Source of the DNA: Staphylococcus aureus | Lineage (GTDB): Bacteria > Bacillota > Bacilli > Staphylococcales > Staphylococcaceae | Length of the DNA stretch: 64,000 nucleotides | Assembly: GCF_001027105.1 (NCBI RefSeq) | Contig: NZ_CP011526.1 | Span: forward strand, 1,674,001 to 1,738,000 | Reading direction: 5' to 3' | Shown here: positions 20,042 through 30,737 of the stretch, in pieces | Layout of the letters: each line of letters opens with the position of its first letter | Position numbering within the stretch: the first letter of the stretch is position 1 | Position numbers and translations under genes: made by a program | Notes under the pieces: model-generated | What the model was told of the DNA's origin: nothing | Databases searched by the model: none | What the model saw: only the letters and a program-made list of their open reading frames with translations

Positions 20042-20857
20042 TCAATTCACAAAATGTGTTGCAAAAAATAAATTAATCATATTTAAGCAAAATAAAATAA
20101 TGTTATAGTATATTAAATATCTTGAATTCAACCATTTGTTGATTCTAAGTAAAATATAACTTCCATATAATACTGTAATAATTGAAGAGAGTATTACCTT
20201 CGGGTCAATGAATATACGTTCACCAACTGAAATTACACCCCACTGTGTACCTAAAATAATACTAAATATGAGAATTATCCACCCACTTAACGTTGAGTAA
20301 AACACAATTGATTCAAGTGTAGCAACGCTACCAATTCTAAAGTATTTTTGATCAAAACGTTTTTCCTTCAAATTACGGTATTGCATGATATACAGTAATG
20401 CATTGACAAAAGCTAAGGCAAAGAAGACATAACTTAACACAGCTAGACCGATATGGACTAACAGTAACTCGTCTACAACAGCAATTTTCTGAACCTTATT
20501 AGTATAATGTGTCGGTTGAAATGTATTCATCCCTAAAAGTGTTAACCCTATTAAATTCAAGAAAAACACAGAGAAATTCAAAACTTTGATAAGGTTAAGA
20601 ATTAAAGAGATTGAAATAATCAGCCAACTTAAAGTATAGAATACATCTGAAATAGACCCTAATGGAATATGTCTAGTTTGTATAATAAAAATAGATAAAG
20701 AGATTGTTTGTAAAACCCAAACAATCCCCAATAAATATATGCCTAAACTTCTAATCTTATGACTTTTTTGTACAAAATCATAAAAATAGCAAATGATACT
20801 GATTAAGTATATTAATAATATAATTTCATTGAATCGAATAAACAGGTTTTCTTGCAT
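20042..20857 (-). CDS. hemX: HemX, CcsA-like membrane protein of the hem operon
   Basis: 271 aa with about eight membrane helices and the cytochrome c assembly (CcsA/CcmC) core, including HIGLAVLSYVFFALAF and a C-terminal WGVISVGERIFIDPK segment resembling the haem-handling motif. In S. aureus HemX lowers HemA (GtrR) abundance and so limits haem synthesis. It lies between hemA and hemC with short gaps on both sides. Confidence 0.92.
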   Translation of the reverse strand: MQENLFIRFNEIILLIYLISIICYFYDFVQKSHKIRSLGIYLLGIVWVLQTISLSIFIIQTRHIPLGSISDVFYTLSWLIISISLILNLIKVLNFSVFFLNLIGLTLLGMNTFQPTHYTNKVQKIAVVDELLLVHIGLAVLSYVFFALAFVNALLYIMQYRNLKEKRFDQKYFRIGSVATLESIVFYSTLSGWIILIFSIILGTQWGVISVGERIFIDPKVILSSIITVLYGSYILLRINKWLNSRYLIYYNIILFCLNMINLFFATHFVN

Positions 20858-20878
20858 ATTATCACCATATTAATATGC

Positions 20879-22225
20879 TTATTCAAAACTAAAGATACGT
20901 CGCGCTGAAATTTCCTTGACCTTGCTTTCTTTTTGTTGCTTCGCTTGCTCATGAGGACATTCAGCTTCGATATCAAATATATTTTGAAATAGCTCTAATT
21001 TTTCATTACTTTTCTTATCACTACTTAATTCTTTGGCCTGTTTAATAGGATCTTTCAACATTTGATTGATGATACTTTTTGTATGTTTAGATATAATTTT
21101 ACGTTCTCTTTCGCTTAACCCTGGCAATTTACGATCAATACTGTCCATCGTTTCTGCTTGAATTGCCATAGCTTTTTCACGTAAAGCTCTAATCACTGGA
21201 ACAACACCCAACATACTAATCCACTCATTGTGTGCATGTATTTCTGTAGGAATTTGTTCCGAAATTGTTGCAGCCGCTAATTGTCGCTCACGTAAGTTTG
21301 CATCAACTAAACCTTTTAAGTCATCAACATCATAATTAAAGATGTTTGTGATGGCACTAATACCAGGTTCAATATCTCGAGGAACTGCAATATCAATCAA
21401 TACTAGTGAATCTTGCTTTCTATTTTCTGCAATTCTTTCTATCATTTCATTTGTAATGATATAAGATTGTGCACTCGTTGAACTAATCACAATATCTGCA
21501 CTTTCAAGTAAATTTGGTAATGATGATAGTTCATCATATTTCACTTGATGCTTTGCTGCTAATTTCATAGCATTTTCAATTGTTCTATTTACTACTGTAA
21601 TATCAGTAATTCCAGAACCAAGAAGATTTAATAGTGATAATTCACTCATTTCCCCTGCACCAATAATGATAGCTTGCTTACTTTTCAATTTGCCAAATAC
21701 TTTTTTCGCCAACTCGACCGCAGCATAAGACACACTTACAGCATTATCAGCTATATCTGTTTCATTATGTGCTCTTTTTGCAAAAGTAATTGCCTGTTTA
21801 AATAGATGATTAAAAATTGTTCCTGTCGTACCTGTGCTTTGCGCTAAGAAAAATGCATCTCTTATTTGACCTAAAATTTGAGTTTCTCCAAGTACGATTG
21901 AATCTAAACCAGAAGTGACACGCAATAAATGTTCTACTGCTTCGTCCCCCACTTTTACTTCTGACATTGCTTTAATATCATCTACTTCAAATCCAAATGC
22001 ACGAGCTAGAAATCGTTGAATATAGTAACGACCTGTGTGAATTTGATCAACAACAGCATATACTTCAGTTCGATTACATGTTGATAATATGACATTTTCT
22101 AAAATAGATTTAGTTTCATATAAATCTTCATGGGCAATTCGTAAGGCATCATCTCTAAAAGTAACTTGCTCTCTTAGTGCAACATCAGCTGTGCGATGAT
22201 TTATACTAATTGCAATAAAATGCAT
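20879..22225 (-). CDS. hemA: HemA, glutamyl-tRNA reductase
   Basis: 448 aa from [20 protein letters not shown]; the frame opens nine codons further upstream, but GGGGGCG is well placed before this ATG. It reduces Glu-tRNA to glutamate-1-semialdehyde, the committed step of haem synthesis. The catalytic cysteine is in [13 protein letters not shown] (about residue 50); the NADPH loop is [10 protein letters not shown]. It is the first gene of the hem operon. Confidence 0.96.
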   Translation of the reverse strand: MHFIAISINHRTADVALREQVTFRDDALRIAHEDLYETKSILENVILSTCNRTEVYAVVDQIHTGRYYIQRFLARAFGFEVDDIKAMSEVKVGDEAVEHLLRVTSGLDSIVLGETQILGQIRDAFFLAQSTGTTGTIFNHLFKQAITFAKRAHNETDIADNAVSVSYAAVELAKKVFGKLKSKQAIIIGAGEMSELSLLNLLGSGITDITVVNRTIENAMKLAAKHQVKYDELSSLPNLLESADIVISSTSAQSYIITNEMIERIAENRKQDSLVLIDIAVPRDIEPGISAITNIFNYDVDDLKGLVDANLRERQLAAATISEQIPTEIHAHNEWISMLGVVPVIRALREKAMAIQAETMDSIDRKLPGLSERERKIISKHTKSIINQMLKDPIKQAKELSSDKKSNEKLELFQNIFDIEAECPHEQAKQQKESKVKEISARRIFSFE

Positions 22226-22259
22226 TTGAAACGCCCCCATATATACTAACAATACAAAT

Positions 22260-22268
22260 ATTATAACA
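22260..22268 (-). promoter_or_regulatory. Extended -10 of the hem operon promoter
   Basis: The minus strand reads TGTTATAAT here, about 35 bases before the hemA ATG. A -35 is not obvious. A PerR-box-like palindrome (22297-22311) lies just upstream. Confidence 0.45.
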
Positions 22269-22441
22269 TAATTTAAAATCCAATTAAGTACGATGCTTAA
22301 ATAAATTATAATCTTTCTAATTTACTTTTGAGTTTTTGACAAAATGATGAACGTTGAAAAATGTTATCAATTGTGTACTAATTAAAAGTTTCGTGCTTAC
22401 ATTATTTTTAAAATTTTTGTATAAGTTTTGACGTACAAAAA

Positions 22442-23032
22442 CTATGAAATATACGGTTCAATTAAATTCCATATTTGTTGTTGTTTATTATTTTGAATTG
22501 ATGAATAACTTACAATTGTATCGTCTGGGTCCATATCTAATTGTGTCTTAATATTTTTAATATGCTTTTGAACCTTACCTTTTGGAATTTTGTCTTCTTT
22601 AGTGCATATAACTAAAGTAGGAATATCAAAATGTTTCAAATAATTGTACATTAAGATATCATCTTGTGTTGGATCATGTCTTAAATCAACTAATTGAATA
22701 ACTAATTGCAAATTCTCTCTCTTAGTTATATATTCCTCAATCATTTTCCCAAATTTTTCACGTTGTGTTTTACTTACTTTAGCATATCCATACCCTGGAA
22801 CATCCACAAAAATAAGTTGTTCATCTATATTATAAAAATTTAACGTTTGCGTTTTGCCGGGTTGCTGTGATGTACGTGCCATATTTTTTCTGCCAATCAT
22901 ACTATTGATAAATGTAGACTTACCTACATTAGATCGACCGCTCAGTGCAACTTCAGACAATTCTGTTTCTGGATATTGTTCTTCTTTTACTGCACTAATG
23001 ATTAATTCTATATTATTAGGATTAACTTTCAT
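22442..23032 (-). CDS. engB: EngB (YsxC), ribosome biogenesis GTPase
   Basis: 196 aa. G1 [10 protein letters not shown]3 DVPGYG and G4 CTKEDK are visible in order. This essential small GTPase aids 50S maturation. It starts about 150 bases after clpX and is separated from it by a strong terminator. A gap of some 215 bases follows before hemA. Confidence 0.95.
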   Translation of the reverse strand: MKVNPNNIELIISAVKEEQYPETELSEVALSGRSNVGKSTFINSMIGRKNMARTSQQPGKTQTLNFYNIDEQLIFVDVPGYGYAKVSKTQREKFGKMIEEYITKRENLQLVIQLVDLRHDPTQDDILMYNYLKHFDIPTLVICTKEDKIPKGKVQKHIKNIKTQLDMDPDDTIVSYSSIQNNKQQQIWNLIEPYIS

Positions 23033-23110
23033 TTTATATCCTCACTTTTTTATATTCTCTTTCAATTCTACCATTATATAATATTTGAACCTTTCGGTAT
23101 ACATTATAAA

Positions 23111-23163
23111 AAAGCTCCGATCAAAGTTAAACTATTTGAGCGTCAACTTTGATTGGAGCTTTT
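23111..23163. terminator. Terminator between clpX and engB
   Basis: Long inverted repeat, AAAGCTCC-x-ATCAAAGTT pairing with AACTTTGAT-x-GGAGCTTT, flanked by A and T runs; it ends the clpX transcript. Confidence 0.88.
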
Positions 23164-23185
23164 CACTTTTATAACACATCAATGA

Positions 23186-24448
23186 TTAAGCTGATGTTTT
23201 ACTATTATTAATTAAATTGCCTTCTGCGTCGTATAGTTCTGGTTCAGTTTCTTCATTAATTGTTTGTGCTGTAATAACTACCTTCGTTACATTTTCGTTA
23301 GAAGGCACATCAAACATAATATCGATTAACGATTCTTCTATGATTGAACGTAAACCACGCGCACCTGTTTTTCTTTCAATTGCTTTTTCACTAATTGCTG
23401 ATAAAGCTTCTTCAGTGAACTCTAAATCCACATCATCTAATTCCAGCATTTTAGTATATTGTTTCACAAGTGCATTTTTAGGTTGCGTTAAGATGTTTTT
23501 CAACGCAGTTACATCTAATGTTTCTAAATTAGCTACAATTGGCACACGTCCGATAAATTCAGGAATCAAACCATAGGCTTGCAAATCTTCTGGGCGAATT
23601 TGTGCTAATAATGCTTGTTCGTCATATTTATCAGCTTCATTGCTTGAGAAACCAATAACTTTTTCACCAAGACGGCGCTTAATCACTTCTTCAATACCAT
23701 CAAAGGCACCACCAAGAATAAATAAGATATTTGTTGTATCAATTTGAATCATTTCTTGGTTTGGATGTTTGCGTCCACCTTGTGGCGGAACACTTGCAGT
23801 CGTACCTTCTAAGATTTTAAGCAATGCTTGTTGAACACCTTCACCTGAAACGTCACGTGTTATAGATGTGTTTTCAGATTTACGTGCAATTTTATCAATT
23901 TCATCTACATAAATAATACCTTTTTCGGCTTTATCAATGTCAAAGTCAGCTGCTTGAATTAATCTCAACAAGATATTTTCAACATCATCGCCTACATAAC
24001 CAGCTTCAGTTAAACTTGTCGCATCTGCAATTGCAAATGGTACATTCAACGTCTTGGCTAAGGTTTGAGCTAATAATGTTTTACCACTACCTGTTGGCCC
24101 AATTAATGCAATGTTACTTTTTTGTAATTCAACATCATCTTCTTTTGGTCCTAATTGTTGAATACGCTTATAGTGGTTATAAACAGCTACAGCTAAAGAT
24201 TTTTTAGCTTTTTCTTGACCAATAACATATTCGTTTAAATGATCCATAATTTCTTTAGGAGTAGGTAATTCTGTCATCGCTTCAGAAGTGTTTTGAGCTA
24301 ATTCTTCTTCGACGATTTCTGAGCATAATTCAATACACTCATTACAAATATATACACCACTTCCTGCTACAAGTTTTTTTACTTGATCTTGGTCTTTTCC
24401 GCAGAAAGAGCATTTCAAATTTTCTTCATCTTCATTGAATTTAAACAT
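23186..24448 (-). CDS. clpX: ClpX, ATPase subunit of ClpXP protease
   Basis: 420 aa. An N-terminal zinc-binding domain with four cysteines (CSFCGKD and CNECIELC, residues 14-39) leads into an AAA+ domain: Walker A GPTGSGKT, Walker B YVDEIDK, pore loop GYVGDD. The ClpP-docking loop appears as VIGFSS. It unfolds substrates for ClpP in the cytosol. It lies downstream of tig with its own start; a terminator separates the two. Confidence 0.97.
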   Translation of the reverse strand: MFKFNEDEENLKCSFCGKDQDQVKKLVAGSGVYICNECIELCSEIVEEELAQNTSEAMTELPTPKEIMDHLNEYVIGQEKAKKSLAVAVYNHYKRIQQLGPKEDDVELQKSNIALIGPTGSGKTLLAQTLAKTLNVPFAIADATSLTEAGYVGDDVENILLRLIQAADFDIDKAEKGIIYVDEIDKIARKSENTSITRDVSGEGVQQALLKILEGTTASVPPQGGRKHPNQEMIQIDTTNILFILGGAFDGIEEVIKRRLGEKVIGFSSNEADKYDEQALLAQIRPEDLQAYGLIPEFIGRVPIVANLETLDVTALKNILTQPKNALVKQYTKMLELDDVDLEFTEEALSAISEKAIERKTGARGLRSIIEESLIDIMFDVPSNENVTKVVITAQTINEETEPELYDAEGNLINNSKTSA

Positions 24449-24536
24449 TCTTTTTACACCCCTATTCGTTAAAGACTATACTAGATTGGATGTTACAATG
24501 CAACATATTAACATACAAACTTTTTGCTTAAAGAAT

Positions 24537-24569
24537 AGTAGCAGATACATAAGCTATGCATCTGCTACT
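24537..24569 (-). terminator. Terminator after tig
   Basis: AGTAGCAGATRCAT arm pairs with ATGCATCTGCTACT around an AGCT loop, located 30 bases after the tig stop. Confidence 0.75.
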
Positions 24570-24598
24570 CATTTTTGTAATTTAATATTTAATGAAGA

Positions 24599-25900
24599 TT
24601 AATCTTCTTTAGTTCCTTCAACGAACTTTGCGTTATCTCTTAATAAATCGATAACTTTTTGGATACGAACATCATTTTTAATGATATCAGTATTACCTAA
24701 AGTATTTTTGATATCTTCAACTGAGATATTAAATTGTTTACTCATTTTTTCTAATTCTTTATCGATATCTTCATCAGTAGCTTCGATTTTTTCAGCTTCA
24801 GCGATCGCAGTTAAAGTTAAGTTAGTTTTAACACGTTGTTCTGCATCGTCTTTCATTTGCTCTCTTAATTGAGTTTCATCTTGACCTGAGATTTGGAAGT
24901 ACGTTTGTAAATCTAAACCTTGTTGTTGAATTCTTTGTGCAAATTCAGACACCATACGATCTAATTCAGTATTAACCATTGCTTCAGGAATATCGATTGT
25001 TGTATTATCAGTAGCTTTTGTAATCGCTTCTTCTTTTTCAACATTTTCAGCATCTGTAGCTTTTTGTTCAGCTAAACGTTTACGTAAGTTTTCTTTGTAC
25101 TCGTCTACTGTATTTGCTTCTGCATCTAATTCATTAGCAATTTCATCTGTTAATTCTGGGACTTCTTTAAATTTAATTTCGTTAACTTTTGTTTTGAAAG
25201 TTGCTTCTTTACCGGCTAATTCTTCAGCATGGTATTCTTCTGGGAATGTTACGACAACATCTTTTTCTTCGTCAACTTTCATACCTTCTAATTGCTCTTC
25301 GAAACCAGGTATGAATGAACCTGAACCGATTTCTAAATCGTAACCTTCAGCTTGTCCACCTTCGAATTCTTCTCCGTCAACTGAACCACTAAAGTCGATG
25401 TTAACTGTGTCGCCATTTTCAACAACACCATCTTCTTTAACGACCATTTCAGCTAAATGTCCTAAGCTGTGGTCAATCGCTTCTTGTAACTCATCATCAG
25501 ATAATTCAGTTTCTTGTTTTTCAATTTCAAGACCTTTATAGTCTCCTAATTTAACTTCTGGCTCAACTGTAACTGTTGCTTCAAAAATGAAATCTTTACC
25601 TTTTTCAATTTGAGTAACACTTACTTCTGGTTGTGCAACTGGTTTAATATCAGTTTCGTCAATTGCTTCACCATAAGCATCTGGTAATAAAATGTCGATA
25701 GCATCTTGATATAATGCTTCTACACCAAAGCGTTGTTCAAAAATTGGACGTGGCACTTTACCTTTACGGAATCCAGGTACGTTAATTTGTTTAACCACTT
25801 TTTTGAATGCTTGATCTAACGCTTTGTTTACTTTTTCTGCAGGAACAGTAACAGTTAATAAACCTTCGTTACCTTCCTTTTTTTCCCAAGTTGCTGTCAT
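24599..25900 (-). CDS. tig: Trigger factor
   Basis: 433 aa. Ribosome-associated chaperone and peptidyl-prolyl isomerase. The ribosome-docking signature [17 protein letters not shown] is at residues 43-59, the FKBP-like domain spans about 150-245 ([21 protein letters not shown]), and an acidic helical C-terminal arm follows. GGAGG precedes the ATG. Its place next to clpX is conserved. Confidence 0.97.
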
Positions 25901-26062
25901 GTATATATACCTCCATGATTAACTAATTTATTTTTTCAACTTCCCTATTATATCATACGTCTATTCCCTATACAAACATTGAAATCACAACGTTTATATA
26001 TTTGTAAATCAACTTTTTTCGTCAAAACTATATTAAAATGCTGAGTATTATTTTGCAACAAT

Positions 26063-26992
26063 TTAACTATTATTATTCAAATCTAATTGCTGAATAAAAT
26101 TAAATGCATCGATACTTTGTAATTCACATTTAAGTCCTAACATATTTTTGAAATAACATTCGTATGCATTAATCCATTTATTCGTTTCAAACAAAGTTTC
26201 AATATCAATTGGATAAATCATGATAGAGTGATTATTCATAATATGGTGTGCTTCTTCAGCGATATGTAAAGCACCATCATTTAATGTTTCCATAACGTTA
26301 GGTATAACTTTTTCTTTAAGTGTTGTATGTTCTAGCCCTTTTAAATTAGCTGGTACAAAAGTTACATCCATACCATACTTTTCAATTGTCAGTTCTTGTG
26401 TACAATTTGCGAACCTTAAATACTCAATCATTAAACTAATGAGGTTATAACTGTACGTATTAGATTTTAATATATATAATACCGTTTCTTGAAATTGAAA
26501 ATGACCATTGTCTATTAACTTCAAAATCAAGTGCGTCTGTTCCCTCATTGATAACGTATCAAAATCAGCTAATGACTGAGTCAATCGTTTTTCATCTTCA
26601 ATTAATTTTGACTTAGCAAATTCTTTAAGAGGATGTAATGCCATTCTTGTTTTGTGATCTTTGACTTCATCAATAATTTGATGAATTACTTCTACCGCTT
26701 CAAAATATTGTCCCAAACCAATCAAACTTTTCACGTAATAAATCATCAATGCATCATATTGTTGTATGCCAGTTTTCAATAAGACAATTGTTTCTTCTCT
26801 TAATTCAAGAAATGACCCCGTCTCATATAACATACGGCATTTCATCATTGCTATTTCTTCAGTGAGTTCAAATTGACGTTCATATTGCACAATATATTCA
26901 TACATCAGGTCATAGTTTTGGTCTTGTTCAGCACGTTTTATATCTTTATATAACTTTTTCGAAGAGTTAGGAAACTGAATAATATCTGACAT
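26063..26992 (-). CDS. Helical (TPR-like) repeat protein of unknown function
   Basis: 309 aa from MSDIIQFPNSSKKL; GAGGTG lies eight bases before this ATG, whereas the upstream GTG overlaps it. The N-terminal half consists of paired amphipathic helices resembling degenerate tetratricopeptide repeats (DLMYEYIVQYERQF, YDALMIYYVKSLIGLGQYFEAVEVIHQI). No signal peptide or membrane segment. The Firmicute family is uncharacterised. It begins 18 bases after the Nudix gene and is probably co-transcribed with it. Confidence 0.75.
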   Translation of the reverse strand: MSDIIQFPNSSKKLYKDIKRAEQDQNYDLMYEYIVQYERQFELTEEIAMMKCRMLYETGSFLELREETIVLLKTGIQQYDALMIYYVKSLIGLGQYFEAVEVIHQIIDEVKDHKTRMALHPLKEFAKSKLIEDEKRLTQSLADFDTLSMREQTHLILKLIDNGHFQFQETVLYILKSNTYSYNLISLMIEYLRFANCTQELTIEKYGMDVTFVPANLKGLEHTTLKEKVIPNVMETLNDGALHIAEEAHHIMNNHSIMIYPIDIETLFETNKWINAYECYFKNMLGLKCELQSIDAFNFIQQLDLNNNS

Positions 26993-27010
26993 ATATGTCA
27001 CCTCGTTTGA

Positions 27011-27619
27011 TTATAAATCTTGAAGGATTAATGCACTCCACGTTTCGAAATCATCATATGACTCTATGTTGCCTTTTTCAACCCATTTTATTCGTAAAGT
27101 ATCTGTTTCTTTAGCTTCTACATCATTCGTACTTACAGTGATTTTAAATACAACACCAATATGTACCTTGCCCACTTCATTATTATCGTCATTAATAAAA
27201 CCGATATATTCCATATTTTGTGAATCTTGCTCACTTAAACCTACTTCTTCTTCTAATTCTCTCTGTGCATTAACTCTCAATACTTCGTTAATAGATTCTG
27301 CTCCTGGAACATCATTCATATGACCGCCTACACCTATTGAAGATTGTCCATGCAATCGAGCTTCTCCACCGCCAGATAATCGTTCATACACTAATATCTC
27401 GCCATGCTCATTTTCAAGTAAACAATAAGAAATGAGTTGTTTATATGATGGATCCTCTTCCATATCGCCGCGTCGCTTAACTTCATATTGACTTAGCGCA
27501 TCAAAAATATTTTGACCTTCTGGTTTATTCTTATTTAAAAACCCATTGAAAGTATTCTTTTCATTATTAAAAATAATTTCTCTAGGTACTACAATGATTT
27601 GTTCATCAAATTTAGACAT
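27011..27619 (-). CDS. Nudix hydrolase
   Basis: 202 aa. The Nudix box is recognisable: GGHMNDVPGAESINE followed by AQRELEEEVGL, with the metal-binding REXXEE glutamates (about residues 98-128). The family hydrolyses nucleoside diphosphate derivatives; the substrate cannot be told from sequence. The N-terminal extension before the box is longer than in minimal Nudix proteins. It probably shares a transcript with the helical-repeat gene downstream. Confidence 0.87.
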   Translation of the reverse strand: MSKFDEQIIVVPREIIFNNEKNTFNGFLNKNKPEGQNIFDALSQYEVKRRGDMEEDPSYKQLISYCLLENEHGEILVYERLSGGGEARLHGQSSIGVGGHMNDVPGAESINEVLRVNAQRELEEEVGLSEQDSQNMEYIGFINDDNNEVGKVHIGVVFKITVSTNDVEAKETDTLRIKWVEKGNIESYDDFETWSALILQDL

Positions 27620-27718
27620 CGTATAAAACTCCTCACTTTAATGTTTGTTCTCTTAAATGCATTTTAGCAAATATGTCATATTTTAGCGATTAAATGTGGC
27701 ATTTTGCTATTTAAAAAA

Positions 27719-27750
27719 TAAAAAAGAGATGACAATGCCATCTCTTTTTT
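27719..27750 (-). terminator. Terminator after rplT
   Basis: AAAAAAGAGATG pairs with CATCTCTTTTTT around a GACAATGC loop; it lies 11 bases after the rplT stop and ends the infC-rpmI-rplT operon. Confidence 0.88.
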
Positions 27751-27760
27751 ATAAGTGTTA

Positions 27761-28117
27761 TTATTTTAAAGCATCTTTAGCTTTAGTTACTAATTGAGCA
27801 AATGCTTTTTCGTCAGAAATTGCGATTTCTGATAACATTTTACGGTTAATGTCGATACCAGCTTTTTTCAAACCGTTCATTAAACGTGAGTAGCTCATTT
27901 CATGTTGACGAGCTGCTGCGTTGATACGTGTAATCCATAATTTACGGAAGTCACGTTTACGTTGACGACGGTCACGGAAAGCATATTGACCTGATTTCAT
28001 TACTTGTTGCTTAGCTACTTTGTATAATGTATGTTTTGAACCGAAGTAACCTTTAGCTAATTTAATCGTTTTTTTACGACGCGCTCTTGTTACTGTTCCA
28101 CCTTTAACTCGTGGCAT
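27761..28117 (-). CDS. rplT: 50S ribosomal protein L20
   Basis: 118 aa, beginning [17 protein letters not shown] very basic long N-terminal helix is followed by a globular C-terminal domain. L20 is an early assembly protein of the 50S subunit and the autogenous repressor of this operon in Bacillus. It is the last gene of infC-rpmI-rplT. Confidence 0.97.
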
Positions 28118-28163
28118 AAAAAATTCCTCCTTAGGTAATTCCTACCGATTTCTGTATTTGTTC

Positions 28164-28364
28164 TTATTTTTTGTATGCTAATAATTGTTTTACACGTTTC
28201 ATATCGCTCTTAGACACTAATCTAGCTTTACGTAATTGACGTTTTTGTTTAGTGCTCTTGTTTGCGAATAAGTGAGATGTGAAAGCTCTTGAACGTTTTA
28301 ATTGACCTGAAGCAGTTCTTTTAACACGTTTAGCTGCTCCGCGGTGAGTTTTCATTTTTGGCAT
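28164..28364 (-). CDS. rpmI: 50S ribosomal protein L35
   Basis: 66 aa, [17 protein letters not shown], the universal L35 start; strongly basic. AGGAGG precedes the ATG. It lies between infC and rplT in the standard order. Confidence 0.97.
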
Positions 28365-28392
28365 AATATAAGTCCTCCTGTAATAGCTTTAA

Positions 28393-28911
28393 TTATTTTT
28401 CAGCTGTTGGCGCTAACATGATAAACATTTGACGCCCGTCCATTTTAGGTTTTTGTTCAACTGTTGCTATATCTTTGCATTCATCTGCATATTTTTCTAG
28501 CACACGTTGACCAATTTCCTTATGCGTAATGGCACGCCCTCTGAAACGAATAGATACTTTACATTTATCGCCTTTAGTTAAGAATTTACGTCCGTTTTTC
28601 AACTTCGTTTGGAAATCATGTTCCTCAATTGTTGGACTTAAACGAATTTCTTTAACATTGATAATTTTTTGTTTCTTTTTCATTTCTTTTTCTTTTTTCT
28701 GTTGTTCGAATTTGAATTTACCGTAATCCATAATTCTTGCAACTGGTGGTTTCGCATTCGGTGCAACGACCACTAAGTCTAAATCTACACGTTCAGCCAT
28801 TTCTAAAGCTTCACGCTTTGATTTAACACCAATTTGTTCACCATCTTGACCGATTAAACGTAATTCTTTTGCACGAATTTTGTCATTGATTTGAGTTTGA
28901 TCTTTTGCTAT
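28393..28911 (-). CDS. infC: Translation initiation factor IF-3, probable AUA start
   Basis: About 172 aa. IF-3 prevents premature 50S joining and proofreads the start codon. The start was chosen from the ribosome binding site: GGAGG at 28924-28920 is followed by eight bases and then ATA-GCA-AAA-GAT. The GTG usually taken (28920, giving 175 aa, MSTIAKD) lies inside that GGAGG and cannot be used with it. Non-AUG starts of infC, discriminated by IF-3 itself, are known in E. coli and Bacillus. Signature [18 protein letters not shown] is present near the start. Confidence 0.9.
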   Translation of the reverse strand: MAKDQTQINDKIRAKELRLIGQDGEQIGVKSKREALEMAERVDLDLVVVAPNAKPPVARIMDYGKFKFEQQKKEKEMKKKQKIINVKEIRLSPTIEEHDFQTKLKNGRKFLTKGDKCKVSIRFRGRAITHKEIGQRVLEKYADECKDIATVEQKPKMDGRQMFIMLAPTAEK

Positions 28912-28929
28912 GGTTGACACCTCCAAAAT

Positions 28930-29100
28930 TTTTACGAAATTTGCACCAAGCAAAAAGGAAGAGCAGGTATAAAATACCCGCTCTTCCTTATACACAGTTA
29001 TGTGTAATGTGATTAACCTGCCAACTGCTTTATGCGTCGCTACAGGTGAGAAGCGGGTGCTTCTACTTGGTTCGTTTCGTATTCAACGTTATTAATCATA
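28930..29100 (-). ncRNA. L20-type leader with attenuator upstream of infC
   Basis: On the minus strand a non-coding leader with a GAAGCACCCGCTTCTCACC segment, resembling the L20 leader, precedes a strong attenuator. The attenuator hairpin AGGAAGAGCRGGTA/TACCYGCTCTTCCT (28953-28991) is followed by a U run (CCTTTTTGC) and lies about 40 bases before infC. L20 binding is expected to favour the terminator. The frame open through this region belongs to the leader, not to IF-3. Confidence 0.82.
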
Positions 29101-29148
29101 TCAACAATTCACATTTAAGTCAACACTATAACTGTAATTATTTTTATT

Positions 29149-30642
29149 TTAACCTTTTATTTCATCCATTGACACGTCTTGACGTAAATCTACTTGTTCT
29201 AATGGAATTTTTTTCGTTTTATATCGAAGCTTATGATAAATAAAGAATGCTAAAAATACTGGAATTCCCATATACGTAATTAAGAAGCGACTAAAATTAA
29301 AATCTCCTGTTTTAATAAAGTCAACATCTTGACCAATAATTACTACAATACATAAAAAGCCAGCAAATAATGGTCCGAATGGGAATAATTTAGCAGTATA
29401 TTTTAATTTAGATTTGTCATAATTTTGTTTATCAAATGCTCTTCTAAATCGATAATGACTTACTGCTATACCTACCCAAGCAATAAAACCAGTTAAACCA
29501 CTTGCTGCAACGATATATTCGTATGCACCTTTTGTAAGGCTTTGTAATACGAAAATTATCACTACAATGATTGCTGTAACGAGTAACGACATATATGGCA
29601 CACCGTTTTTATTTGTTTTACCAAATGCTTCAAACGCTAATTTATCTTTACTCATTGAATATAGCATTCGAGTTGAAGCATACATACCTGAGTTACCTGC
29701 TGATAACACAGACGTTAAAATGACTGCATTCATAAATGATGCTGCAAACGCAAATCCAGCATTTTTAAACACTAATGTGAATGGAGACGTTGCTACATTA
29801 TCACTACCCCCCATTAATGCACTACTATCATAAGGAATTAACATACCGATAACAAAAATGGCTAAAATGTAAAATAATAAAATTCTCCAGAATACTTGTT
29901 TAATTGCTTTCGGCACAGCACGTTCAGGATTTTCTGATTCACCAGCCGTAATACCAATTAACTCAGTACCTTGGAATGAGAAACCAGCGATTAAGAATAC
30001 ACCTAGAATTGATAACAAACTTCCTCCTAAGTTGCCACCAAGAATTGGACCTTCACCTTTATTAAATATTTCGAATCCTACAACATGACCACCCATGATT
30101 CCGACAATCGTTAATAAACCAATTGCAATGAAAACAATAACTGTAACCACTTTTATCAATGCCAACCAGTATTCACTTTCACCATAGACGCGAACTGATA
30201 ACGAATTCAGACTAAAAATTATAACTAAGAACAACGCACTCCATGCCCAAGCGGGTATGCCTTGCAATGGTGTCCAATATTGAATGACTTGTGCTGCAAT
30301 CGTAATATCTGCTGCTACAGTCACTACCCAGTTAAACCAATAGTTCCAACCAAGCGCAAACCCTAAAGATGGATCAACAAATCTTGTAGCATATGTACTA
30401 AATGAACCTGATACTGGCAAATACGTAGCCATTTCGCCAAGTGACGTCATTAAGAAAAATACCATTATTCCGATAATTGCGTATCCTATTAATGCACCCA
30501 AAGCACCTGCATCATGAATTGCTCCACCAGAAGTTACAAATAAACCTGTACCAATACAACCCCCAATCGCAATCATAGAAATATGACGATCTTTAAGTCC
30601 CCTTTTGACAACATTGTTACTTTCATTTTGAACTTTTGACAT
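29149..30642 (-). CDS. lysP: LysP, lysine-specific permease
   Basis: 497 aa, APC superfamily with about 12 membrane helices. The family signature GLKDRHISMIAIGGCIGTGL follows a short cytosolic N-terminus. ASGLTGFIAWVGIAVSHYRFRRAF in the second half is typical of LysP. It imports lysine. Specificity is supported by the lysine riboswitch directly upstream. It resembles cycA at 49592, a paralogue. Confidence 0.93.
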   Translation of the reverse strand: MSKVQNESNNVVKRGLKDRHISMIAIGGCIGTGLFVTSGGAIHDAGALGALIGYAIIGIMVFFLMTSLGEMATYLPVSGSFSTYATRFVDPSLGFALGWNYWFNWVVTVAADITIAAQVIQYWTPLQGIPAWAWSALFLVIIFSLNSLSVRVYGESEYWLALIKVVTVIVFIAIGLLTIVGIMGGHVVGFEIFNKGEGPILGGNLGGSLLSILGVFLIAGFSFQGTELIGITAGESENPERAVPKAIKQVFWRILLFYILAIFVIGMLIPYDSSALMGGSDNVATSPFTLVFKNAGFAFAASFMNAVILTSVLSAGNSGMYASTRMLYSMSKDKLAFEAFGKTNKNGVPYMSLLVTAIIVVIIFVLQSLTKGAYEYIVAASGLTGFIAWVGIAVSHYRFRRAFDKQNYDKSKLKYTAKLFPFGPLFAGFLCIVVIIGQDVDFIKTGDFNFSRFLITYMGIPVFLAFFIYHKLRYKTKKIPLEQVDLRQDVSMDEIKG

Positions 30643-30737
30643 ATAAGCTCCCTTTCCATGTTTTAGAGGCCAAGAAATAAATAACCTTTATTCACTTTCA
30701 TACCCTTTTTTACAGAACATAGTGATATTAAAAGTAA

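Noticed and set aside
23217..23576. 119-aa plus-strand frame inside clpX
   Set aside because: Shadow of conserved ClpX codons; serine-rich, no recognisable domain.
28912..28995. N-terminal extension of IF-3 to 200 aa
   Set aside because: The added codons run through the attenuator hairpin of the leader, and no IF-3 has this extension.
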